From NCBI GenBank assembly GCA_013397695.1, contig VYZI01000005.1, positions 6,747,638-6,811,637 on the forward strand: 64,000 nt of DNA. Reading direction: 5' to 3'. This DNA is from Centropus unirufus. Taxonomy: Eukaryota > Chordata > Aves > Cuculiformes > Centropidae. The notes under the pieces were generated by a model. That model was not told the origin of the DNA. It saw nothing but the letters and a program-made list of their open reading frames with translations, and made no database searches. Below, piece by piece: positions 26,349 to 37,918 of this stretch. Positions within the stretch are counted from its first letter, which is position 1; each line of letters begins with the position of its first letter. The translations under genes and the position numbers were made by a program.

Positions 26349-28109
26349 TAGTATCTACAGTTTTGACCTAGGAACAAGTTATTACCTGTCAGCTGTGAAG
26401 CACTAACTATAAAATAGCAAAAAACAAGGTCAGTTACTGTGGAGAAAAAAAAATGTGCCAACTTGCTATCTGGTGGGTGCTTCTGTTCCTAAAGTTTTGG
26501 GAAGAACAGAGCAATTAATGCCTGTGAAGTTCAAGTGACTGTTACTCAATTAAGTTGTGCTTTCTGTGTATTTCTCAAGTTGTATTTGTGACTTACATTG
26601 ACTCAGGGCAAGCTGAAGAAAGATGTCCCAGGGAACAGTATTAGAGGAAAGGAACAAGACTGGGGAGCTGTCTGTGCGTGCTAAACAGAGATGGAAGCAG
26701 TGGACCTTTCTTCTTGGCAGGTATATTTGGTGTGTCAAGTCCTCCAGATTCCATAGCTTTGATTGACTTGTTTTAGCCCTACATTCACAGTCTGAGTCAC
26801 TTTTCCTTAAGAGGAAGATATATCTGGTGTATTTGTGGGCTTGGGGATAGGTGTACATTTCCAATAAATCTGCAAGGTGTGTATGGGAAATACTGAAAAA
26901 CTGCTAATGCTTCTGAAAGCTTTTTAGTTTTAATGCTCTTTCAATCTTCTACTTGCAGATGAGGTTCTGTGAATGCTGTTTTTGGCACTAGAAGAGGCCT
27001 AAGAGGTTTCTGACCTCAGTTATTCATTCCCATCCTTACAATGAAGCTATCAAAATATAACTTGGCAGGTGGAGAGAGGAGCTGGGGAGGGAGGAGCTGC
27101 ACACAGGGTAAACTAACTCAAACTCAGAAGGTATGAAAATATTTAGAAGTGTTACTTTCCTGCTGTGAATAGAAGGAAGGTGGATATATTATTCCAATGA
27201 CTACATTGTTTCTGTCCTTTTTAGGGAATGGAGCAGCAATACAAAGTTGACTCATCCCTACTCTAGCTTTCAAAAGAAAACATTCATGGAATCACAGCTT
27301 AATTTTCTTTATTTGTGCAAGAAATTTTTACTGTTCATCCCGCAATTGCTAATTAACAGTGTATCACTATCTTCAGCCTTTTATGCTAACTGCAAGTTCA
27401 TCCCTTTAAGCTTACTTTTGTATTTTAACCTGTTTCAAAAAAGACTTTGAAAAAATATATACACTGGCTTGAGTATTTTCATTGCTTCTCAGTTTCTGCA
27501 TGTTGTGACTATCTACATATGTATTTTCAAGTACATAAATCTGAAAACTTAGATCCTGCAGTCATTCCATAGCAAAAAAAAATAATAAAAAATTACAGAA
27601 AAGCAAACACAACTTATCAAAATGAAGGCTGTGAATGGAAGTATAAGCAGGGTGTTCTTACCTGATTTGAGTGAAAGAGAATAGTGTAAAGCATTTGATT
27701 TGGTCCTTTCTTACTGTCTCCCTTTCTCAGCTGCTCTTGTTCTGCTTGTTTTCATTCATAACTTCCCTAGTCCTGTGGGCCGCACTATTCCTGATGCAGG
27801 CCAGGATGCCTTGGCTTTCTTGGCCACCAGGGCACCCGCTGGATCAAACTGAAATTTTTTTTCCCTTCAAAATCCCAGAAAAGGCATTGTTGCTGCAGCT
27901 ATGACATTCTACAATATAGCAGAATACAAAGTATTCTGTAGTATAGAATTTCAGTAGTATAGGTAGAAAATGGATGAGTAAATAATGTAGGATGCTTCAA
28001 GGATCTTTCCTGGAAGAATTACAGTTAGTTTTCATCAATTGCTAAGCTGGCAAATTTGAGGATATTAGGTCAGTTTATCCTCTGTGTGACCATAGAAATA
28101 ACTGGGCAG

Positions 28110-28565
28110 GTAACAGCCCAGTAAAAAATCTAGGAGGTAGTATGAATCAAAAGCTGAACAGGAGCTAATAATGTAACACATTTATCAGGAGGGCAGAGAA
28201 CAAATTGGGCCAAGAAGATCAGAGGGCAAGGGAAAACAGAAAATTATCACAACATAGAAAAACTGACAAGTAAGAAAAGACAGACATGAAATTGTTTTAA
28301 TATATTGAAAACAAGATCTAGAAAGAGACATAAGTCTTGAAATCTTTTAAGAATGCTTGTAAAGAGAGAACAATTTATCTTCATGTTTAAGGGACAAGAA
28401 GCAATGAGCTTAGGCTGCAGCAAGGAATACTAAGCATCAAGAAAATCCTTCTAACTTTAAGTATAGAAAAGTCTGAATGAATTGTCTGGAAAGCAGTGGA
28501 TTATCAACATAGGAAGTTTTAAAAAATAAACCTGACAAATATCCAACAGGAAAGTGTAGGATCAC
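28110..28565 (+). mobile_element. Ancient CR1-group LINE relic, RT tail plus 3' region
   Basis: Two blocks stand in family order. At 28125-28175, AATCTAGGAGGTAGTATGAA, AAGCTGAACAGGAGCTAATA and ATGTAAC match the conserved 'gatctaggagt...aagctgaacatgagccagcaatgtg' stretch. At 28388-28565, GGGACAAGAAGCAATGAGCT, GGCTGCAGCAAGG, AAAATCCTTCTAACTTTAAG, AATGAATTGTCTGGAAAGCA and CCTGACAAATATCCAACAGG match the old amniote CR1 3' end. The segment between is decayed and shortened. It is clearly older than the copy at 37210, with stops in all frames. Confidence 0.7.
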
Positions 28566-31500
28566 AGAAGAAACAGATGTCCTTTTTTTCTCGGGGCTGT
28601 GACAATCGTACGTGTGAACATCAGTTATGCTCAACTCATAATGAGTAACTTGGGGAAACTTTATTAAAGTTTGTAACGCCCATAACAGAACTGTGACACG
28701 TTACTTGACAGAAACTGTTCTGCTGTTAGAGAAGTTGTACACAAGCGTTTATACTGAAGTTATTGTTCCCAACTATTGTTGCTTCTGTCGTTCTGTTTAA
28801 CACATCTCTGTCAGGCAGATTGTAATGATGATCACTTGCCACACTTAAAATATCTCAGGGGCATGCTATTCTTCAAGGCAGCAAGCTGTTAGGCTGACTC
28901 TGCTGATTCTCAAACTGCACTTTATAGTGAGTACTAATAACATGAAATGTTTTTGGTTAGTCTTAAAGAGTTTGAATATTTTTGAAACATCAGGCTCACA
29001 GTCTGACAGTATGGCTTCAGTTTTAGCCTTGTGAACCGTTTGTTACTTGCCTGTGCCACCGAAACAGCAGGTGACCAAATGATTTAGATAACTACCAGAA
29101 CACTAGGAACTATTGAGACTTATCCTTAGGTTGTTTTTGGAGAACATACAGCATTTCTTTATTTACTTGTTCAAAGCTGCTCTGGATCATTTGGTTGGTT
29201 TGTGATAATCTTCATCCCAATTGAACTGGCAAAGGTTTGTAAATGCTGAAACTCACCAATAGTGTGAGAAAAGTCTCATAATCTGCTGTATATTCATTTC
29301 ACTGCATCTGTGTTGCCACTCTGTAACTCAGTTCCTTGCTTAATTCTGCTTTCACCTTCAGTATTATTGCAAATATTATTATGGTTGAACATACCTCTCA
29401 CACATCTGCAGTAGTCTGTTTGATCTATTTTGAGTGGTTGTCTTTTCCAAATATTATTTCAACTCATCAGCATGCTTAGAGTGCATGTCTTTTCATAGAT
29501 GACACTATGCCATCTGGGTTTCTGTTTGTATAATAAATGCCTTTTCTTTGTTTAATCTTACTTCCAAGTTTGCTTTTTAATGGCGGACAACTATTCTTTC
29601 ATCTTCATGTAATTTTCTATTTCTCTACGTGGTGACCTGTTCACTGGTAAAAAAGGCATAACATTTAATTTATAACATACAAGGACAATTCCTTTTATTG
29701 ACTGTTTCCTTAAGTAAGAATTTGATTTGAATTATGTCAAGTTGACTCTCTAAATGGATTTATTGATAAAAAAATATGAAAATTTTACCACCCTCCTGAT
29801 TTACTTTTTCACTTTTGCTTGTTTATTTTAACATCCGTCATATAAATTATTAACATAGCTCATGTAGAGATAGTTGCTAGTATTAATCTGGAATTGTTTA
29901 AAGAAGGAATAGAAACACAAACCAGAAGCTTCCAAGGTCAAGTATGAACACCCCAAAACGGTGCGGGTGTTTGAAATGGTCCATTGTCTGAATAGTGAAT
30001 GAGTGTTACAGCATAGATAATGCAGGTCTTACCTCATTTTCATTTACAGCTGTAATATAAATAAATCATTTTAACAAGCCCACAAACTATGCTGGAAAAC
30101 AACAGTGTGCCTATGACTATGACTAAAAAAAAGTTTTAATTATGAATGCTGTTTTACCTTGACCCTGTGTGTTTACCTGTCAGGCAAGGACTGGGATACT
30201 CCAGTCCTTCTGGCTGGAGGATCCAGTTTAATATAATTTCAAGGGCAGCTTTTCTTCTCATACCTTAGCAGAGAGAGAGAGACAGAAGCCAAGCATTTCT
30301 CTCTGGCTCCCTGGGTTAGGCCTTTCAGGGGTCAATTTAAATATCTATAATCTCAGATGAGAGTACACTTTAACAGTCAAAGTAACTTACAGCATGCTCA
30401 AATAACTCTATAGCCTGTAGAAGATACTTTGGAAAAATCTTTATGTACGATCTCTCCTGTTTTTAAATTAAAATTTTTCTTTAGTTAAGCGGAAAATTAT
30501 TTGGAAGCGTCTCAGAAGGAGAGAATTGAACTTTGGAGAAAAATTTTGATTTTTTTTTGTCTTTGATAGTGAAGGCTGGAATATATTTCTAAATGGGCTT
30601 TTACATAGTATAATTTTCTAATTCTTCCTATGACTTTTCTTTTTAAATATGTTACAGGCTTTGTGAATTCATATTACACAAAAATAACATTAAAAACTGA
30701 GCAAACCCACAGCCTCCTGTACATTAGGAAGCAGTTCAGTGCTTCAGATGAGTAAAACTTTGTTGTCTTTCCACTTACAAAGGCATATTTAGAGCTTAAT
30801 GAACATAGTGTGCTAGTTTATAATATGGGATAACTTTCCAAATAATAACAGAAAATTAGGTTGCTGTTCCCATGTGAGACTAACAAGCTGCATTGTAGAG
30901 AAGGCTCTAGATTTAAGTGGTCATCTAAAATTGAATTTAGGGCTGACAACCTGTACTCTGGTCCTTATCATCAATTTACCCTGTGCTCTCCATTTTAATT
31001 GTTCTGTGATGATCTTTGAAAATACAGCTGTCATGAAAATGTTGAATGAACGGAAGTACATGATGTACCAATCCATTGAGGGCACTGAAGACATTGACCT
31101 TCTTTATGTAATTCCATGTTCCATTTCAATCAAATGTGCCATCACACCACACATATGTTTACAACAGCTTCATAAAAAGTCAGCTCTGACACATCACAGA
31201 CAATTAGACCATCCTGCTGAGTCCACTTACAATGAAACAGGACCCAAGAGTGGGTGAAATCATCAAGAGATAATAAGCATATAATTTCATTCATTCATAA
31301 TATATTGATTGGGGAAAAGTGGAGCTGTGGAAAGTCAATATGCCTGAATACTGTTGTTCCAGCTGGACAAATGCACTTAGTCTTCTCATAACAGTAATTA
31401 CAAAAGTAATGAGTTTTAAGAGAAGACCACAACTACCAAGTAAATTTGTATTGGATTTAGCAAAGCAGCCCCAGTTTGTTACTTATCTACATTAGTTTTC

Positions 31501-34500
31501 CTACATAAAACAACCCCCCAAAATATCATCAGAAAGACTGTCTAAGGTGATTTGTTCTGTAGAAGTATTTAACTAATAATGTAATATAAAATCCCTTAGG
31601 CAGTCGGTTCCAGAAGCGGAAAGAAATAACACAGAGAGACACAATTACATTTGCCAGAACAGGTATATTCAAGTAGCATGTAATCCCTGTATTATGGCAA
31701 ATTAATATAACCCTATTTTATGTTTTGAAACATTTCAAGCTTGAGTTAGAAGACTTCCCGTGCACCCAAGGTTACCAGAATTGTTGGCAGTGCAAGTAAC
31801 CCTCCTAGAAAAGCTAAAGGAGAGAGTGAAATGGTGGTGTGAACTGAACCATTGTGAGGCAGGAAATTATTCAGGCTTACGGCAGGCATCCTTCTAAACT
31901 TTGATTGAACAACAGATACTTTTGTGGCAAAGTAAAAGCTGATATCTCAAAATGAATGCAGCTGAGAAAACTAGTTTTTCTGTAGGCTTGCCCTTATGTA
32001 TTTGTGGCACTATCAAGAAGAATAAGTTCTGACACAAAGCTTTTTTTCAGAGTATGGAGCATGCCACCAGCCTTTTAAAAATTCTTACCCCTGTTCATGC
32101 TTGGAATTCTATAATCGGAATGCTAAAAAAACCTGCCAAACTCTGCAGTGACGTGGTGTATGCTAACTATTTGGGAAAAAGAGATAATAAAAGCCTTTAT
32201 AATGAAGGTAGGATTGCACTCTAGAAGATAGTTTCCTGGTATAGGGACACATTTTTCTTTTCTTCAACTGAAGGTTTTTTGGGTGATGTTAATTCACAAG
32301 CATAAAAAGACATTTCAGCCTTTTTTCACAGCAAAGAAGGTATTTTTACACACGTTTAAAGTAATGAAATGAATTTTCTCTTCAGGAAATGTTCAGTTAT
32401 AGGTGGAAAATATAGAAATGTGTTAACCTTGGAGGAATTTTTATGATAAAGAGGTTTCATACATTATACATAAAGATTACAATAAAATAAAGGCACCTAT
32501 TTTAAATAGCTGCCCTAATGCAGATAATGGACATTCTAGTTGTGAATAAGTAGGGCAAAGGAGAATCTAAAAAACTGTCTTATGTGACAGTTCCCCTTCT
32601 CAAGGAAAGAACATATTTAAAACTTTCATTATTTTCCTTCTTACTGCCTACAGGTATATATGTGCATGTTTGTACCCGTGGGAGGCTGTTTGCACTCTGA
32701 AATACAAACCTGACTGCTCTGACGAGCTCCTTATCCACCTTCTCCAGCTCCAGCACTTCTCCTATAGTTCTCCTACTTCTCCCTCTCTCCAGCAGTATAT
32801 CTGTGCTCTTGGTATTTCTCAGGGCTGGCTAAAATCTCACAAAATCTCTCAGTTTTTATAAGTAATTTGGAACCAGATGAGACGGAGAAAGACATGGTGG
32901 TAAATCAGAACAAAGAAAAGACAGAAAGCTATCTATGAAAGAAGGTAAGGGACTTAATGGAATTACACAGGAATAAAACAAGGTGTCCTCAGTGTTTTCC
33001 ACCTGAGAGTCAATGTCCAGTCTTGGGCTTGCTTATTAACTCCAGGAAGTGCTATGTGAGTTCCTGCAAATAACGTAGATTAAAGCTGCTTGACCATATG
33101 GGTCATGGGAGATCTCTCAGCAGCTTTTCATGATTCTGAGAGTGGAAACAGTGAAAAGCCAGGGACAGAATGCCTTTTGGTTCCCATCACACGCTTTTAA
33201 GATGAGAGCTTTGGCACTTCTCTCTGCACCCTTGCTCCTGCTGGGCTTGCATAGCGTGACTACATGAATGCTCATCAGGATGGTCTGAGCTGCCAGTCAT
33301 ACAGAGGAGGAGAACCTGTTTCCTCACTTCAGAAAAGCCTGATAAGCTTCACCCAACTGTCCGAGTGCCAGATACAGATAATTTTCCAGTAGCAGTGCCA
33401 TGTGAGTTAAATCTTGCTTTCTTTTGAGCCAGCAGTGACCACTGGTGACATAGAGGCACCTCTTTGTGTTTTCACACAGTCTGAAAATATATCAGAAGGG
33501 TGACTGCTATTTTTCCCGGCTCTCATTCATGTTAATGCAATCTGTGCTATTACTGCATTTGTGTTCAATCAGGGCTAACATTCCAAATTGGGAGATGGAT
33601 TTTTCAAGGTGTCAGATGTATCTACATCAAAAAACCCAGTTCCTAACCCCATTGTCTTACTCTTCAAGAGCAAAGTAAGTGTAATACTGCAAGTAAATAC
33701 GTAATAGGTAAAATACATTGTTCTGCAACGCTCTGGTAGAATGCTCTGGTTGTAAAAACTTTATGGTAGAGATCTGAGTCATTATGGGATTTGAGCACAA
33801 CTGTATATGCTTTCTTTTTTTTCCAGAGTGAGAAGATATTAACACACATCCCCCCACACCCCAATTACAGCCTTTGATGTAGTGTGCATCTCTACGTGTG
33901 AACAAACTTACAGCATTTGGGAGACACTTTTGTTCAGCTCTATGCTGCATTACTTTTAAAGGCATCATAGTGATAAGCACATGGAATATATGTTCAGCCT
34001 GTATTTTTTACAATGGTATCTACCTCTCAGGGTTTATTTGCTATTTGTAATAGCACCTGTTATTTTTTTCCCTGGTTCTTGGCTATGAGGAAGGTTTTAT
34101 GAAGAAAACTATTCTCTATCTGTGCTTATATCCAAATTTTATTTCTCTTGTCCTGTTTTATTCTATAGTCAGCATCCTTGCTCCTGCTGGCACAAGCTGT
34201 TGTCCCAGCTTGCTCCAGACATTTATTTGGTGCCTCTTGCTGTTTATTCTAAATCCTCCTTTGCTATAGTCCCCTTGTGAGTGAGTGCCTACAAATGCTA
34301 TTAGTTTTTCTGCCCTGCCAGTCTTTCAATTTATTTTCTTTTATTCCCAAATTTCTATCCTGTTGCTTCAGCAAAGTAGGTTGTGTTCCTGATGTTACTA
34401 ATTTCTTTGAGGAGCTTTATGTTTTTTATGTTTCATTTTATCAGTAAACCCCAACATGGTCGCTGCTGTCTGATGGGATGACTGCACTGACCTAGCACAC

Positions 34501-37209
34501 AGCAGCCATTTCTTTTTCTCTCTCCTGCATTGCTATTTTTGTCCCTTGACATTATTTTTTTAATCAGCTGATGCTCATAGATGTAATTCTCTTCACTTCA
34601 TGTGAAAAGTCCTGTGTAGCTGCCATGTTTTATTTGTTTTCCCTTTTATTTGATTCCTCAGGCTTCATATGGATATACACGCCTGTTTTATGTGGACTTC
34701 TTTTCTGTTCTTCCCTATCAGCTTTTGCAAATGTGGCCAATTTCAGCCACGCCTTTGAGAAGTGAAGTTATCCAGGATAATTAAGTCTCTAACTTTTCTG
34801 TGAAAATAAGCAGCACTGAAATAGAGCACCACGGTATGTGTTTTAACATATATGTTGTTGGACACCGGAGATGCCACAGTGTAGAAAATTCTTTAGAATT
34901 GCCCTAAGGAGGGATATTTTCAATTAGAGCTCACACACACCCATGCAAAATAAAGATTTATTCACATTTGTTTTATTTGCAATTTCTATTACTCTAACAG
35001 AACACACATTTTGAAGTGGTTTCCCTAACATATGTCTTTCTTGGCTGCCCGTATATATGGAACTTGTATATACATGTTGTATATATAAGATTATATATAC
35101 ATATATACGAAAATAATTTGTTCATTGTGGTTAAGTATATAGGTTGTAATCCTTTTTCCATGAAGAGTTGTTTACTTGATAGACTTGCACTGATGTCTTC
35201 TCTGCATGAACCTGAGCTACCTTTGAACCCCTTTTTGCTTTCTCTTTTTGAGCTTCATAAGACAATTTCCTGCTTTCATATAAATAATTTATGCCCATAT
35301 TTAATTACTCTGTATTAATTTTTTTTCCCTGCCTTTATCATGAGTTTGTTTTTTAGTCTCTATTCTTTCAAAAGATTCTGGTTTAACAGAATCTCTTCTC
35401 TTTGATTATATCTTTCTTGCCAGAGGTTATACTACTAAGACTGTATATGGAAATGCGTGAAGCAAAAACTTCTGGAGCAGCAAGGATTGCTGCAATCTTT
35501 TAACGCCACTCCATAGGCAATGACCTTGACCCATCCATATGTCAAATCATATCCCAGCCACCATGCATGTGTGTTATGTATATTTGAAAAGAAGTTATTC
35601 TCAGGATTTCTGCTTCTTTATGAGAGAAAAACAGTCTAAAAATTAAAGAATAGATAATATTTAGTTGCAAGGCTGAAGAAAGGACATAGAAATCCATTTT
35701 ATCAGATGAGGCAGCTCATGGGGCATAGAAGTAAATTCTACAATATGCAACTTGCCCTTTTGACATATGATGGCAAGTTTTTGCGGCTGGTGCATAGTGA
35801 AATAAACTGCTCTGGAAGAGTGACAAGGTCTAAGTAAAACTCAAGTGAACCCTACAGTCAGTGAAACCCAACCAAAATATTTATTAGTGGTTCCACAGAA
35901 AAATGTAAACATGGGACAAGTATCTTTTGATAAATGTAACATCCTCTAAAGACACATACCCTTTTCTTTATTGCGTTGAAGAATAGGATGTAAATGGGGG
36001 AGAAAAGGCACGTGGGTTACTGGTTTGATGTAGCTGATATGCAGCAGTTAATTTTTATTATATTGTCTAAACTGCTTCAGTTTAGTTCAAATATTTGACT
36101 TACATGTGTAACCTATACCAATTTTAAGCAAGCATATGTTTTAAATTAGTTAAAGGAATTGATGTAAGTAGTTGGTAATATAGCTCAGTAATGCATTATT
36201 ATCCAGTGTGCTTAGTTTTTTTAAGTATAGGGAAAACCTTGGGCTTGAGTTTCTAAAGTTCCTTTTATTATCCTTGTTGATCTGAACTGCTATTCAAATA
36301 CTCAAATAATGTCACATTATTTTTTCCTCACAATAAAATACTGAAGTAATTTGATGAAACTGGGGAGAAGGTGTCATTGGTGGATTCAACGCAGTGCGCC
36401 AAGACACGCAAATGGTATTCCTGAGTATGAAATCATTTTGAGAATGAAGGAACTTTTAGTATTGTCTAGAATTTCTGTGTTGACTGTCAAAAATATTATG
36501 TAGTGCCTTAAAAATAATTCTTTCTGGCAATAGTTTTGGTTTTGTTGAATTATTTTTTAACATTTCTCCCTTATCTGCTCCAAAAATAGAAAGAACAAGA
36601 CAATCCCAATATATTTTGTAAAAAATTTCATGATCAGGTCAATCTGAGACATTATTGGTGTTCAGGAACTGATACATATAGACAAATATTTGTATTAGTG
36701 CAACTGACCTGTTTGAAAGCTGGCTCAGCATCTGTTACTGTTTGGCAGAGTGGCACAGAACGTACAGATTTTTAAAGCTTTTTTTTTTTTTGCTTTCATA
36801 TTTATGTAATGATTGATACTTCATTGCAATTACTGACCTGATAAAATTCTTAACCAGAGATAGGAGGATAAGAGAATTTAAGAGACAGGCACATCTGCTC
36901 ATCTTTTGGAAAGCCAATGAACTTCTAAGGGAGATTCAGACTTTGAACTCCTTTCAAGTTTATTTTTGGCCTGAAACACAGAGGACAGTAATGGGCTGAG
37001 AGGAAGCACACTGTATTGCAATAAAGTGTATCCCAGAGGAGCCTTTGTGGTAGGTCTCTACCCAGTTTCACTAGTCTCATGTTTTCCTTGAGAATGAGAG
37101 AGAATGGAAAGCTGACTGTTTTCCTAGCAGATCAATATCACTATGCATAAAAAACTTCTAAGCTTCTAATGTTTATTAAAAGCTAAATACTGAGACCTGA
37201 ACTTTGACA
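28566..37209. other. Intergenic, no gene recognised
   Basis: AT-rich unique sequence. It includes a short hairpin (30186-30209), a possible noncoding element (30020-30135) and an AT alternating stretch (35050-35110). The longest open frame, 30874-31257 plus (127 codons), has no recognised domain or codon bias I can see. Nothing else recognised. Confidence 0.5.
30186..30209. repeat. Short hairpin, 9-bp perfect stem
   Basis: AAGGACTGG at 30186-30194 pairs exactly with CCAGTCCTT at 30201-30209 across a 6-nt loop. Confidence 0.9.
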
Positions 37210-37918
37210 ACAAAAACTCCATGTAGCCCTACAGGTTTGGGAAAGAGTGGCTGGAAAGCTGCCTGGCAGAGAAGGACCTGGGGGTGTTGGTTGACAAGTG
37301 GCTGAATATGAGTCTGCAGTGTGCCCAAGTGGCCAAGAAGGCCAATGGCATCCCAGCTTGCATCAGAAGCTGTATAGCCAGCAGGACCTGGGAAGCGATT
37401 GTGCCCCTGTACTCGGCGTTGGTGAGGGTGCAACTCAAAAATTATGTTTAGTTTTTGGCCCCTCCCTACAAGAAGGACATAGAGGTGCTGGAGTGTGTCC
37501 AGAGAAGGCCCATAAAGCTGGTGAGAGGGCTCCAGAACAAGCCTTATGACACATGGCTGAGGGAACTGGGGCTGTTTAGCCTAGAAAGAAAGGAGGCTGA
37601 AGGGAAACTTTATCACTGTCTTCAACTACCAGAAAGGAGGGTGTTGGTCTCTCCCAAGTAACTATTGATAGGATGAGAGGAAATGGCCTCAAGTTACACG
37701 ACAGAGGTTCAGAGTAGATATCAGGAAAAATTTCTTATCTGAAAGATTTATCAGGCATTGGAACGGGCTGCCCAGGGAAATGGTTGAGCCACCATACCTG
37801 GAGGTATTTAAAAGAAGGGTAGTTGAAGTAGCTAGGGATATGGTTTAGTAGTGGACACGAATGGTTGGACTCGATGATCTCAAAGGTATTTTCAAAGCAA
37901 ATGCTTCTATGATAAAGC
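37210..37918 (+). mobile_element. CR1 LINE 3' end (younger, well preserved)
   Basis: A 5'-truncated CR1 copy of about 0.7 kb. It opens with CTACAGGTTTGGGAAAGAGT and GGCTGGAAAGCTGCCTGGCA, encodes the end of ORF2 in broken frames (for example LECVQRRPIKLVRGL, ELGLFSLERKE), then runs through the 3' untranslated part (AGGAAATGGCCTCAAGTTAC, GGAACGGGCTGCCCAGGGAA, TGGAGGTATTTAAAAGAAGG). It ends with GGTTGGACTCGATGATCTCA and a degenerate terminal octamer repeat (TTCTATGAT near 37906-37914). Frameshifts and stops make it inactive. No internal promoter region is retained. Confidence 0.95.

Larger units (their letters stand above)
19031..28109. other. Intergenic, no gene recognised
   Basis: AT-rich unique sequence. 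It includes a 14-bp tandem repeat (21422-21460), a pyrimidine tract ending in AG (23217-23279), a 17-bp tandem duplication (23314-23347), a T14 tract near 24092 and a 10-bp palindrome (26327-26348). Open frames up to 105 codons show no recognised domain. Confidence 0.5.

Noticed and set aside
30874..31257. 127-codon plus-strand open frame
   Set aside because: No recognised domain, no splice or promoter context, and composition typical of chance frames in this sequence.
35050..35110. TATA-rich alternating stretch as promoter or replication origin
   Set aside because: Simple AT alternation with no initiator, GC element or transcript evidence.
37176..37661. Overlapping open frames on both strands as genes
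   Set aside because: All lie inside the CR1 3' end at 37210-37918.
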